Position numbers and translations under genes: made by a program. Shown here piece by piece: positions 1-7,399 of a DNA stretch of 64,000 nt (positions within the stretch are counted from its first letter, which is position 1; each line of letters opens with the position of its first letter). Source of the stretch: Paracoccus haematequi (lineage in GTDB: Bacteria; Pseudomonadota; Alphaproteobacteria; Rhodobacterales; Rhodobacteraceae); NCBI RefSeq assembly GCF_900631945.1, contig NZ_UZWE01000031.1:1-64000 (forward strand), given 5' to 3'. The notes beneath the pieces were generated by a model. The model did not search any database. It was not told the DNA's origin and was given only the letters and a program-made list of their open reading frames with translations.

Positions 1-80
1 TCGCCATGCGTGCTTGCAAGACCGACCGGAGCTTTGAAGCAATGATCTACCTCGCTGCCGCCGTTATCAACTCACGATGA
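1..80 (+). mobile_element. 3' fragment of a probable IS5-type transposase gene (cut by window edge)
   Basis: An open frame enters from the left edge (codons start at base 3) and stops with TGA at 78-80. Its last residues read AMRACKTDRSFEAMIYLAAA followed by VINSR. From memory this resembles the C-terminus of IS5-family DDE transposases, where an R-x-C/Y-K-x-D segment leads into a short hydrophobic end. A possible outer inverted-repeat end, CCCCACAGACCCTA, lies just downstream at about 83-96. Only 25 codons are visible, so the family is tentative. If correct, an insertion element borders the catabolic island that follows. Confidence 0.4.
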
Positions 81-128
81 ATCCCCACAGACCCTAGAGT
101 ATCGCCGACACAGCCGCAGGAGACGCGC

Positions 129-1034
129 ATGAAAGCCTGGTTCATCGACTGCACCCCGGAACTGGCCCGGTTGTTCGATTCGGGCGCGGCGCCGGTGCCG
201 CCGGGCGTGCGCATTCATCGCGGCGATCCCGACGACGCGGCGATCCTGGCCATGGCCCGCGATGCCGAGGTGCTGATGGTCGAACATACGCTGATCCCCG
301 ACGCGGTGCTGACCCAGGCGCCGACCCTGCGCGCCATCGTCTTCATGGGCACGGGCGCGGGCACCTATGTCAACGCCGCCCTGGCGCGGGCGCGGGGCGT
401 GCCGGTGCTGACGACGCCCGGCTATGGTTCGGTGGCGGTTGCGGAACATGCCTTCGCGCTGATGATGGCCGGGGCGCGGCAGGTGGCGCGGATGGACCGC
501 GACATTCGCGCGGGCGTCTGGCAGCCGCGCGGCGGTATGCAGCTTGCTGGCCGCAAGGTCGCTGTGCTGGGCATGGGGGGCATCGGGCAGGCCTTCGCGG
601 AACGCTGCGCCGCTTTCGGGATGCGGGTGGCGGGCTGGAATCGCAGCCCGCTGGACCACCCGCTGTTCTGCGCCGACCTGAACCAGGCGCTGCATGGCGC
701 CGAGGTGGTGTCGCTGCACCTGGCCCTGACCGAGGCGACGCGCGGCTTTCTGAACTCCGCCCGGCTGGCACTGCCCGCGCCGGGCTTTCTGCTGGTCAAC
801 ACCGCCCGGTCGCAGCTGATCGACCCCGCCGCGCTGATCGCCGCCCTGGACAGCGGGCAGGCGGGCCACCTGGCGACGGACGTGTTCGACGCCGAACCCC
901 TGTCGCCCGACGACCCGCTGCCCGGCCGCCAGGACGTGACCCTGACCGCCCATGCCGCCTACATGACCCGCGACGCCTATCTGGAATTGTGGAGACGCAC
1001 CTGCGCCCAGTTCGAGGCCGTGCGGGAATCATGA
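129..1034 (+). CDS. D-isomer-specific 2-hydroxyacid dehydrogenase family protein
   Basis: This is a 301-residue NAD(P)-dependent dehydrogenase of the D-2-hydroxyacid family, which interconverts a 2-oxoacid and a D-2-hydroxyacid in the cytoplasm. The Rossmann motif GMGGIG lies near residue 143. The substrate-binding Arg is in NTARSQLID (about 224). The Glu is in DVFDAEPL and the catalytic His in LTAHAAY near the C-terminus, so the Arg-Glu-His set is complete. The start is supported by GGAGA about 5 bases upstream. It is slightly short for the family (usually 310-330 residues). It begins the island of catabolic genes and could act on an oxoacid produced by the downstream aminotransferase. The substrate cannot be read from the sequence. 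Confidence 0.85.
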   Translation: MKAWFIDCTPELARLFDSGAAPVPPGVRIHRGDPDDAAILAMARDAEVLMVEHTLIPDAVLTQAPTLRAIVFMGTGAGTYVNAALARARGVPVLTTPGYGSVAVAEHAFALMMAGARQVARMDRDIRAGVWQPRGGMQLAGRKVAVLGMGGIGQAFAERCAAFGMRVAGWNRSPLDHPLFCADLNQALHGAEVVSLHLALTEATRGFLNSARLALPAPGFLLVNTARSQLIDPAALIAALDSGQAGHLATDVFDAEPLSPDDPLPGRQDVTLTAHAAYMTRDAYLELWRRTCAQFEAVRES

Positions 1035-1067
1035 CATTTCCTGCTGCATGGCAGGCGAATTTGTCAT
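1031..1067. promoter_or_regulatory. candidate operator: outward-facing ATGACA half-sites upstream of the aminotransferase gene
   Basis: ATGACATTT starts at 1031 and its counterpart AATTTGTCAT ends at 1067. Between them is a smaller inverted repeat, CCTGC (1040-1044) and GCAGG (1051-1055). The ATGACAAAT-type element also occurs at 6398-6412 and 8903-8917, which are the other main intergenic regions of this island. It may bind the LysR-type regulator encoded at 6505-7368 or another local regulator. It could alternatively help terminate the preceding gene, whose stop codon overlaps its left end. Confidence 0.4.
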
Positions 1068-1158
1068 GCGATGCCGAACAGGCGTCGGAATAGGGAAAAA
1101 ATGATACCGTTTTCAGGGCATATTGCAGGTGAAAGCGGCAGGAAGAAAGGGAACTCCG

Positions 1159-2511
1159 ATGCTGGCCAATTCGCTTGAAGCCCTCGACAAGGCTCATCTG
1201 ATCCATCCCGTCGTCTCGCTGCGCGAGCATGAACGGCGCGGCGTGACGATCCTTCAGTCGGGGCAGGGCTGTTTTCTGACCGACAGCGCCGGAAACCGGC
1301 TGCTGGACGGTTTCGCCGGCCTGTGGTGCGTGAACGCGGGCTATGGCCATAAAAGCATCGTCGATGCGGCGGCAGAACAGATGATGCGGCTGCCCTATGC
1401 GACGGGCTATTTCCATTTCGGCAGCGAACCGGCGATTCGCCTGGCCGCAGAACTGGCCGAGCTTGCGCCGGAAGGCGTGGACCACGTGTTCTTCACGCTG
1501 GGCGGGTCGGATGCGGTCGATTCGGTGATTCGGCTGGTGCGTTACTATTGGAACGCGCGCGGCCAGACCGCGAAGAAGAACTTCATCGCGCTGCAATCGG
1601 GCTATCACGGATCGTCGTCCACCGGATCGGGGCTGACGGCGCTGCCGCTGTTCCACGAAGGCTTCGACGTGCCGGGCGCGCGCCAGCACCATATTCCGTC
1701 GCCCAACCCCTATCGCCACCCGGCCGGGCCGGACGGCGATGCGGTCAGCGCCGCGGTGGTGCAATCCTTCCGCGACAAGGTGGCGGAACTGGGCGCGGAA
1801 AACGTCGCCGCCTTCATCATGGAGCCGATCCAAGGGTCCGGCGGCGTCATCGTGCCGCCCGCCGGTTTCGCCAAGGCGATGCAGGAAGCCTGCCGGGAAC
1901 TGGACATCCTGTTCGTCGTCGATGAGGTCATCACCGGCTTCGGCCGCACCGGCCCGATCTTCGCCTGCGAACACGAAGGGCTGACGCCGGATTTCATCAC
2001 CATCGCCAAGGGCCTGACCTCGGGCTATGCGCCGATGGGCGCGGTGCTGATGGCGGATCGGGTCTATCAGGTGATCGCCGACGGCGCGCCCGAAGGGGTG
2101 GCGTTGGGCCATGGCCTGACCTATTCCGGCCATCCGGTCAGCGCCGCCGTGGGACTTGAGGTGCTGAAGCTCTATCGCGGCGGGATGATCGACAACGCCC
2201 ACAGCGTCGGCGCCTATTTCACCCGACGCCTGGCCGAGTTCCGCGACCGCCCGCTGGTGGGCGAGGTGCGCGGCAAGGGCCTGCTGGCGGCGATCGAGCT
2301 GGTCAGCGACAAGGCGACCAAGGCGAAATTCCCCGCCGAGGCCCGCATCGGCCCCCGCCTGGCCGAGATCGGCTATCGCAACGGCATCATCTTCCGCGCC
2401 TTCAACGACGGAACGCTGGGCTTCGCGCCGCCGATCTGCATCACCGAGGACGAAGTCGATCTGCTGATCGACCGCGTCGACGCCACCCTGACCGAAATTT
2501 CCAACGCATAA
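1159..2511 (+). CDS. class III (omega-amino acid) aminotransferase, PLP-dependent
   Basis: This 450-residue fold-type I PLP enzyme belongs to the class III aminotransferases. These move an amino group from an omega-amino acid or amine, such as beta-alanine, GABA or a polyamine, to pyruvate or 2-oxoglutarate. The PLP-binding DEVITGFGRTG segment and the Schiff-base Lys in IAKGLTSGYAPMG are both present, as is the N-terminal DGFAGLWCVNAGYGH block. The ATG at 1159 is preferred because it has an AGGAAGAAAGG ribosome site. An upstream in-frame TTG at 1123 has none. A HAD hydrolase follows after 11 bases, so the two are probably co-transcribed. With the SSADH, PuuB-like oxidase and cupin nearby, a role in amine or polyamine breakdown is likely, but the substrate is unproven. 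Confidence 0.85.
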   Translation: MLANSLEALDKAHLIHPVVSLREHERRGVTILQSGQGCFLTDSAGNRLLDGFAGLWCVNAGYGHKSIVDAAAEQMMRLPYATGYFHFGSEPAIRLAAELAELAPEGVDHVFFTLGGSDAVDSVIRLVRYYWNARGQTAKKNFIALQSGYHGSSSTGSGLTALPLFHEGFDVPGARQHHIPSPNPYRHPAGPDGDAVSAAVVQSFRDKVAELGAENVAAFIMEPIQGSGGVIVPPAGFAKAMQEACRELDILFVVDEVITGFGRTGPIFACEHEGLTPDFITIAKGLTSGYAPMGAVLMADRVYQVIADGAPEGVALGHGLTYSGHPVSAAVGLEVLKLYRGGMIDNAHSVGAYFTRRLAEFRDRPLVGEVRGKGLLAAIELVSDKATKAKFPAEARIGPRLAEIGYRNGIIFRAFNDGTLGFAPPICITEDEVDLLIDRVDATLTEISNA

Positions 2512-2522
2512 AGGACAATCCG

Positions 2523-3245
2523 ATGAAACTGACCGACTTCAAGGCGCTGACCTTCGACGTTTACGGCACGCTGATCGACTGGGAAAGCGGCATGATCGAG
2601 GGGCTGAAGGGCCTGACCGCCCGCGTCGACCGCGACCTGTCGCGCGACGAAATCCTGGAGGCGCACGCCCGCCACGAATCCAGCCAGCAGAAATACACCC
2701 CCGCCAAGAAATACAGCGAACTGCTGCAAATCGTCTATAAGCGCCTGGCCGAGGAATGGGGCGTGCCCTTCACGCGCGAGGAATGCGTCGAATACGGCGA
2801 ATCGGTCAAGAAATGGCCCGCCTTCCCCGACAGCGAAGGCGCGCTGCAATATCTGAAGAAGCACTATAAGCTGATCGTCCTGACCAATACCGACAACGAC
2901 AGCTTCAAGGGCTCGAACGAAAAGCTGGGCGTGCATTTCGACGGCGCCTATACCGCCGAGGATGTCGGCAGCTACAAGCCGTTCGACCGGAACTTCGACT
3001 ATATGCTGGAAAAGATCACCTCGCTGGGGCTTCAGAAGTCCGACATCCTGCATACCGCCGAAAGCATGTTCCACGACCACGGCCCGGCCAACAAGTTCGG
3101 CCTGGCGAACTGCTGGATCTATCGCCGCCACGACCAGAAGGGTTTCGGCGCGACGATGAATCCGGGCGAGATGCCGACCTACGACTTCCGGTTCAACTCG
3201 ATGGCCGATCTGGTAAAAGCCCATCAGGAAGAACTGCGCGCCTGA
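2523..3245 (+). CDS. haloacid dehalogenase type II (HAD superfamily hydrolase)
   Basis: A 240-residue HAD hydrolase of the type II haloacid dehalogenase group. Motif I, LTFDVYGTLIDWE near residue 10, carries the nucleophilic Asp. Motif II is LTNTDN near 120. Conserved Lys and Asp residues follow in GSYKPFDRNF and the region around HTAESMFHDH. Type II enzymes hydrolyse L-2-haloacids, but most family members are phosphatases or have unknown substrates, so dehalogenation is not established. It lies 11 bases after the aminotransferase and 28 before an Lrp regulator. A second HAD with a similar N-terminus is encoded at 5596-6312 on the other strand, which suggests related substrates or an old duplication. 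Confidence 0.8.
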   Translation: MKLTDFKALTFDVYGTLIDWESGMIEGLKGLTARVDRDLSRDEILEAHARHESSQQKYTPAKKYSELLQIVYKRLAEEWGVPFTREECVEYGESVKKWPAFPDSEGALQYLKKHYKLIVLTNTDNDSFKGSNEKLGVHFDGAYTAEDVGSYKPFDRNFDYMLEKITSLGLQKSDILHTAESMFHDHGPANKFGLANCWIYRRHDQKGFGATMNPGEMPTYDFRFNSMADLVKAHQEELRA

Positions 3246-3273
3246 TCCGGCGTCTGCGCAAGAGGGAACAGGC

Positions 3274-3768
3274 ATGGCGGAAAATCCACGGCTCGACCGA
3301 ATCGATGTCAACATCCTTGCGCAGCTTCAGGCCGACAGCGGCATGACCAATGTCAGGCTGGCGGACGCCGTCGGCCTGTCTCCGTCGCCTTGCCTGCAAC
3401 GGGTGAAGCGGCTGGAAAAGGCCGGTTTCATCGAAAGCTATCGCGCGCAGATCAATATCCGCAAGCTGGCCGAAAGCGTCATGGTCTTTACCGAAGTGAC
3501 ACTGGCCGACCACCGCCGCGAGGATTTCCAGAAATTCGAACGCGAGATCCGCAAGATCGAAAACCTCCAGGAAATGCACCTGATTTCCGGGGGCTATGAT
3601 TATCTGCTGAAATTCACGGTGCGCAACATGCTGCATTACCAGGAGATCATCCTGGACGTGCTGGAGAAGAATATCGGCGTGGCGAAATATTTCAGCTATA
3701 TCGTGATCCAGACGCTGCTGGACCGGGGCTATGTTCCGCTCAAGTCATTGATCCGGGAAAATCGCTGA
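3274..3768 (+). CDS. Lrp/AsnC family transcriptional regulator
   Basis: This 164-residue regulator has the standard Lrp/AsnC layout. An N-terminal helix-turn-helix (about residues 8-60, with LADAVGLSPSPCLQRVKRLE as recognition region) is followed by an alpha/beta ligand-binding RAM domain containing GGYDYLLKF near residue 110. Such proteins sense amino acids and form octamers on DNA. The gene sits 28 bases after the HAD gene and ends 21 bases before a clear terminator, so it is the last gene of the plus-strand unit 1159-3768. It probably responds to the amino acid substrate of the adjacent aminotransferase, but this is inferred only from position. Confidence 0.9.
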   Translation: MAENPRLDRIDVNILAQLQADSGMTNVRLADAVGLSPSPCLQRVKRLEKAGFIESYRAQINIRKLAESVMVFTEVTLADHRREDFQKFEREIRKIENLQEMHLISGGYDYLLKFTVRNMLHYQEIILDVLEKNIGVAKYFSYIVIQTLLDRGYVPLKSLIRENR

Positions 3769-3788
3769 TCCTATGGCGGCGGACGAAT

Positions 3789-3815
3789 AAGGGCGGCATC
3801 GCAGCCGCCCTTTTT
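3789..3815 (+). terminator. Rho-independent terminator after the Lrp gene
   Basis: Stem AAGGGCGGC/GCCGCCCTT with the 6-base loop ATCGCA is followed by a run of T. It lies between the Lrp gene (ends 3768) and the oppositely oriented oxidoreductase gene (ends 3826). It can therefore close the plus-strand unit, and less ideally the minus-strand one. Confidence 0.85.
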
Positions 3816-3825
3816 CCATGCCGGA

Positions 3826-5130
3826 TCATTTCCCGATGGCATCCAGGAACTGATACCAGCCCGCCACCATGCGCACGGCGGGTTCGCGGACCCCGTACAT
3901 CGGCACCTGCTTCAGCGGGGTCGCGGTAATCAGGCCCAGGTCCGGCTTTTCCCCGACAACCACCGCCGCCACGTATTTCCCAATGGCCGAGGACATGGCG
4001 ACCCCCGTGCCGTTGTAGCCCATGGCGTAGACCGTCTTGTCGTCCAGCCGGCCCAGATGCGGGATGCTGTCCAGCGTCAGCGCCACCAGCCCCGACCAGC
4101 GATGCGTGATCCGCTTGCCCTCAAGCTGCGGGAACTGCCGGAACATCGCGCGGCGCAGCGCCTCGAAGGCGGATTCCGAATCCTCCTTGCCGAAGGCGCC
4201 GCGGCCGCCATACATCAGCCGGTTGTCGACCTTGCGGAACCAGCGCATCATCCGGCGCGTCTCGGCATAGCTGCGGCCTTCGGTGAACAGGCTGTCGGCC
4301 ACCGACTGCTCCAGCGGCTCGCTGACGATCATGGCCGACCGGAACGGCACGATGGCCTTGCGCACGCCCCCGGTCGCCGGGGTCAGTTCGTTATAGCCGT
4401 CCGTCCCGATGACCATCTGCCGGGCGCTGACGGTGCCGTTCGGGGTTTCCAGCACCACGCGGCCGCCCGACTGATGCGTCTTGAGCACCGGCGAGTTCTG
4501 ATAGATCGAGACCCCGTCCCGCATCACCCCGTTCGCCATGCCGAAGACCAGGTTCAGCGGGTGCAGCGTGCCCCCGAACGAGGTCAGCATGCCGCCGACG
4601 AAATCGCGCGAGCTGGTCTCGGCATGGACTTCCTCGGCACTGACCAGGCGGTTGGTGGTGTCGCCCAGGTTGACGCGCATCCACTCGATCTCTTTTTCGA
4701 TCTTGCGCATGTAGCTGTGCGTATGGGCGCACAAAAGCCAGCCGCCCTGGCGGTAATGGGCGGCCTCGATGCCGTAATCCTCGACCAGCTCGTTCAGATG
4801 CTCGACCGTCTCACGCCCCAGGGCGTGCATCCGCCGCGCGGCCTCAAGGCCGTGGATGCGGGCGATCTCGGGATAGGTGATGCGGTATTTGGCGGAAACC
4901 ACGCCGCCGTTGCGGCCGCTGCATCCCCAGCCGATGGCGTTGGCCTCCAGGATGGCGCAGGACAGCCCGCGTTTCGCCAGGTAGCGGGCGGTGGAAAGGC
5001 CGGTGAAGCCGCCGCCGATGATGGCGACATCATATTGCTTCGCCCCGCGCAACTCGGGCGCCTGGGGTCGGTTGACCGCCGTGGCCTGCCACAGCGAACG
5101 GACATCGGCGATCGGCAGGGATTGGGACAT
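3826..5130 (-). CDS. FAD-dependent amine/amino acid oxidoreductase (DAO family, PuuB-like)
   Basis: This is a 434-residue flavoprotein of the D-amino acid oxidase fold. The dinucleotide-binding motif IIGGGFTGLSTARYLAKRG starts near residue 35. GWGCSGRNGG, typical of gamma-glutamylputrescine oxidase (PuuB) relatives, follows near 66. A C-terminal GYNGTGVAMSSAIGKYVA segment matches the closing FAD-binding element. It probably oxidises a secondary or primary amine, giving an aldehyde or imine. The neighbouring aminotransferase, cupin and succinate-semialdehyde dehydrogenase fit a putrescine/GABA-like route, although no gamma-glutamylputrescine synthetase is visible. It is 99 bases downstream of the cupin gene on the same strand. 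Confidence 0.8.
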   Translation of the reverse strand: MSQSLPIADVRSLWQATAVNRPQAPELRGAKQYDVAIIGGGFTGLSTARYLAKRGLSCAILEANAIGWGCSGRNGGVVSAKYRITYPEIARIHGLEAARRMHALGRETVEHLNELVEDYGIEAAHYRQGGWLLCAHTHSYMRKIEKEIEWMRVNLGDTTNRLVSAEEVHAETSSRDFVGGMLTSFGGTLHPLNLVFGMANGVMRDGVSIYQNSPVLKTHQSGGRVVLETPNGTVSARQMVIGTDGYNELTPATGGVRKAIVPFRSAMIVSEPLEQSVADSLFTEGRSYAETRRMMRWFRKVDNRLMYGGRGAFGKEDSESAFEALRRAMFRQFPQLEGKRITHRWSGLVALTLDSIPHLGRLDDKTVYAMGYNGTGVAMSSAIGKYVAAVVVGEKPDLGLITATPLKQVPMYGVREPAVRMVAGWYQFLDAIGK

Positions 5131-5229
5131 GATCTGTCTTTCGTTTCCAGGGTGAAAATGACCGGCGCGGGCAAAGGGCAGATGCCCCTGCCCGCGCGGC
5201 TGGACTTGTCCGGGTCGGACCCAAAGGCC

Positions 5230-5583
5230 CTAGGACACGATGACCCACAGCTTGCGCACCGTCTCGATGGTGCGCCAGGTGCCGACGAAGCCGGGGCGCA
5301 TGATGAAGGTGTCGCCCGCCGTCAGGCGCCGCGTCTCGCCGCCGTCCTCGGTCAGTTCGACCACGCCCGACAGGACATGGCAGAACTCCCAGGTCTCGCC
5401 CTTGATCGAGCGGGTGGCGCCCGGCGTCGCTTCCCAGACGCCGCTGCGGATGCGGCCGCCGTCGACCACGTCCTGTTCCCAGGTCTTGTAGCTGGGATTG
5501 CCCTCGACCAGCCGGTCGGGCGCAGCTTGCGACAGTTCGGGCGCGCCGAGGTTTTCCAGGTCGAACACGATCATCTGCGACAT
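5230..5583 (-). CDS. small cupin-domain protein (EutQ/DUF861-like)
   Basis: This 117-residue single-domain cupin contains the barrel motifs ETWEFCHVLSGVVELT (about 65-80) and AGDTFIMRPGFVGTW (about 92-106). The family includes ethanolamine-utilisation EutQ-like and ureidoglycine-type cupins, many of which are non-catalytic or metal-binding helpers in amine catabolism. The usual His ligands are largely replaced (EFCHV keeps one), so catalysis is uncertain. The gene is 12 bases downstream of the HAD gene and precedes the FAD oxidoreductase. The order HAD-cupin-oxidase suggests one minus-strand operon. Confidence 0.75.
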   Translation of the reverse strand: MSQMIVFDLENLGAPELSQAAPDRLVEGNPSYKTWEQDVVDGGRIRSGVWEATPGATRSIKGETWEFCHVLSGVVELTEDGGETRRLTAGDTFIMRPGFVGTWRTIETVRKLWVIVS

Positions 5584-5595
5584 GGCGCGGACCCC

Positions 5596-6312
5596 TTACT
5601 TGCCCGCTTCGACGGCTTCGACCAGTTCGGCGATCGAGGCGAAGTGATAGTCCGGCACCGCCGCGTCAGCGACCGCGGGCGAGCCGCCATAGCCTTCCAG
5701 GCCCTTGCGCCGCTCGATCCAGGCGACCTGGATGCCCAGCTTCTTCGCCACGCGGATGTCGTGGAACTGGCTTTGCGCGACGTGCAGATAGTCCTTGAGG
5801 CGGAAGCCCAGATGGCTGTTGCGGCCGCGGACATAGGAGAACACCTGCGGATCGGGCTTGCAGACCTCGACATCCTCGGCCGTCACCTTGTCGTCGAAGG
5901 GGTGATCCAGCGTAGCCGAGAACTGCTCATAGGCCCAGTTGTCGGCATTGGTCAGCGCCACCAAGCGGAAGCGCTTGCGCAGCGCCTTCATGCCCTCGAC
6001 CGCATCCGGGAAGGCCGGCCAGTCGGTCATCGACCGGCGCAGACCGTCCAGGTGGTCGTCGTCGATCGGCAGGCCGTATTTGGTGGCGATGGTGCGATAG
6101 ACCTCGGGCAGCATCCAGGTAAAGGGGATGCCGGGGGTCAGGTGGTGCTGTTCGTCCTCGGCGTCGGCGAATTCGGTCAGGATCCTGGCGTCCTCGATCT
6201 CGACGCCGGCCTTGTCGAAGACGGGCCGGAAGAAGTTGATGACGCCGGCTTCGAAGTCGACAAGCGTGCCGACGACGTCGAAGGTCAGGATTTTGCGGTC
6301 GGTCAGGGCCAT
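5596..6312 (-). CDS. haloacid dehalogenase type II-like HAD hydrolase (second copy)
   Basis: A 238-residue HAD hydrolase with motif I LTFDVVGTLVDFE at residue 9, motif II LTNADNWA near 118 and the Lys-bearing EVCKPDPQVF segment. The ATG at 6312 has a GGGGGAGAGACACC leader and matches the family N-terminus. A longer in-frame start at 6399 would overrun the promoter region. The protein resembles the HAD at 2523-3245 at its N-terminus (MALTDRKILTFDVVGTLVD versus MKLTDFKALTFDVYGTLID). It heads the HAD-cupin-oxidase operon and faces away from the LysR gene, so the 192-base gap probably holds both promoters. Confidence 0.8.
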   Translation of the reverse strand: MALTDRKILTFDVVGTLVDFEAGVINFFRPVFDKAGVEIEDARILTEFADAEDEQHHLTPGIPFTWMLPEVYRTIATKYGLPIDDDHLDGLRRSMTDWPAFPDAVEGMKALRKRFRLVALTNADNWAYEQFSATLDHPFDDKVTAEDVEVCKPDPQVFSYVRGRNSHLGFRLKDYLHVAQSQFHDIRVAKKLGIQVAWIERRKGLEGYGGSPAVADAAVPDYHFASIAELVEAVEAGK

Positions 6313-6397
6313 GGTGTCTCTCCCCCTAGGGCAACTGGATGGGATCCGTTTACCCCAGACTCGTTGCCCTCCGAACTGACATGATTTCATCAGGAAC

Positions 6398-6412
6398 ATG
6401 ACAATTTGGCAT
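6398..6412. promoter_or_regulatory. candidate LysR-type operator in the HAD/LysR divergent promoter
   Basis: ATGACAATTTGGCAT is a near-palindrome (ATGAC and GGCAT half-sites) with the T-N11-A spacing typical of LysR-regulator boxes. It lies between the divergent HAD gene (start 6312) and the LysR gene (start 6505). Similar elements occur at 1031-1067 and 8903-8917. LysR regulators usually bind in their own divergent promoter, which supports this call. Confidence 0.5.
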
Positions 6413-6504
6413 GGTGTGATACGGTGCGGTCAGGTTATATCCGGCCATCCCGACATGACGAAGCTGCCCACCGGCGGCCACGCATTCCTGTCATAGGAGT
6501 CCGA

Positions 6505-7368
6505 ATGATGCGGTTGGACATCGAATCCCTGCGCGCCTTCAAGGCGGTGCTGGATCATGGCGGCGTGACCCGCGCGGCCAAGGCGCTGAACCTGACGCAA
6601 TCGGCGGTCAGCCACAAGATCACCCGGCTGGAAAGCCGCGTCGGCCGGCCGATCCTGATGAGGGGCGAACACGGGATGGTGCCGACCTCGGACGGGCAGG
6701 GGCTGCTGCATTACGCCGAACGCCTGATCTCGTTGCATGACGAGGCGGCGCAGCATTTTCGGTCCTCGGATCTGGCGGGGCAGATCCGGCTGGGCGCGAC
6801 CGAGGACGCGACCAGCGCCGAACTGGCCAAGGTGCTGGGCCGATTCGGCCGCGTGCATCCCAACGTCTCGCTGTATGCGCGGGTGGCGCAAAGCCTGATG
6901 CTGAATTTCTGGCTGACCACCGGCGAGATCGACATGGCGATCCTGCAAACCTTCACCAAGGACATGGAGCCGGACGACATCGAACTGTGGCGCGAGGATC
7001 TGATCTGGGTCCGCAGCATCGACCATCCTCCGCAACTGGGCGACAGCATCCCCTTCGTGTCCTTCGACAGCAATTCGTTCTACAAGCTGGCGGCCATGCA
7101 GGCGCTGACGGCCACCGGACGGAGCCTGCGGGTGGTGCTGGAATGTCCGGGCAAGGAAGGCATCCGCGCGGGCATCAAGAGCGGCTTCGGGATCGGCCTG
7201 CTGGGCCGCAGCAACCTTGAGGAAGGATTGACCGAACTGCATTCGGACCTTCCCGCCATGCCCTCGGTCTCGCATGTGCTGCGCAGCCGGGCGGCGCTGC
7301 CGTCGCGGCTGGAACGGAATTTCGCCGATGCCATCCTTCTGGAAATGAAGGACGACATCCCGAAATGA
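6505..7368 (+). CDS. LysR family transcriptional regulator
   Basis: This 288-residue LysR-type regulator has an N-terminal winged helix-turn-helix (AFKAVLDHGGVTRAAKALNL, with SQ/SAVSHKITRLE as recognition helix, about residues 8-45). The effector-binding domain follows, with IRLGATEDATSAEL starting near residue 93. The ATG at 6505 is chosen because TAGGAGT lies 5 bases upstream and the HTH begins at the usual distance. The next ATG at 6508 is equally possible. The gene is transcribed away from the HAD-cupin-oxidase operon and converges on the MFS gene. It is the natural candidate to control the catabolic island through the ATGACAAWT-type elements. Confidence 0.9.
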   Translation: MMRLDIESLRAFKAVLDHGGVTRAAKALNLTQSAVSHKITRLESRVGRPILMRGEHGMVPTSDGQGLLHYAERLISLHDEAAQHFRSSDLAGQIRLGATEDATSAELAKVLGRFGRVHPNVSLYARVAQSLMLNFWLTTGEIDMAILQTFTKDMEPDDIELWREDLIWVRSIDHPPQLGDSIPFVSFDSNSFYKLAAMQALTATGRSLRVVLECPGKEGIRAGIKSGFGIGLLGRSNLEEGLTELHSDLPAMPSVSHVLRSRAALPSRLERNFADAILLEMKDDIPK

Positions 7369-7399
7369 ATGGGCCGCGCCTGGGTGGCGCGGCCGGTTC

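Noticed and set aside
4057-6384. Long plus-strand open frame across the FAD oxidase, cupin and HAD genes
   Set aside because: It is antisense to three recognised genes and has no start signal or protein-family match.
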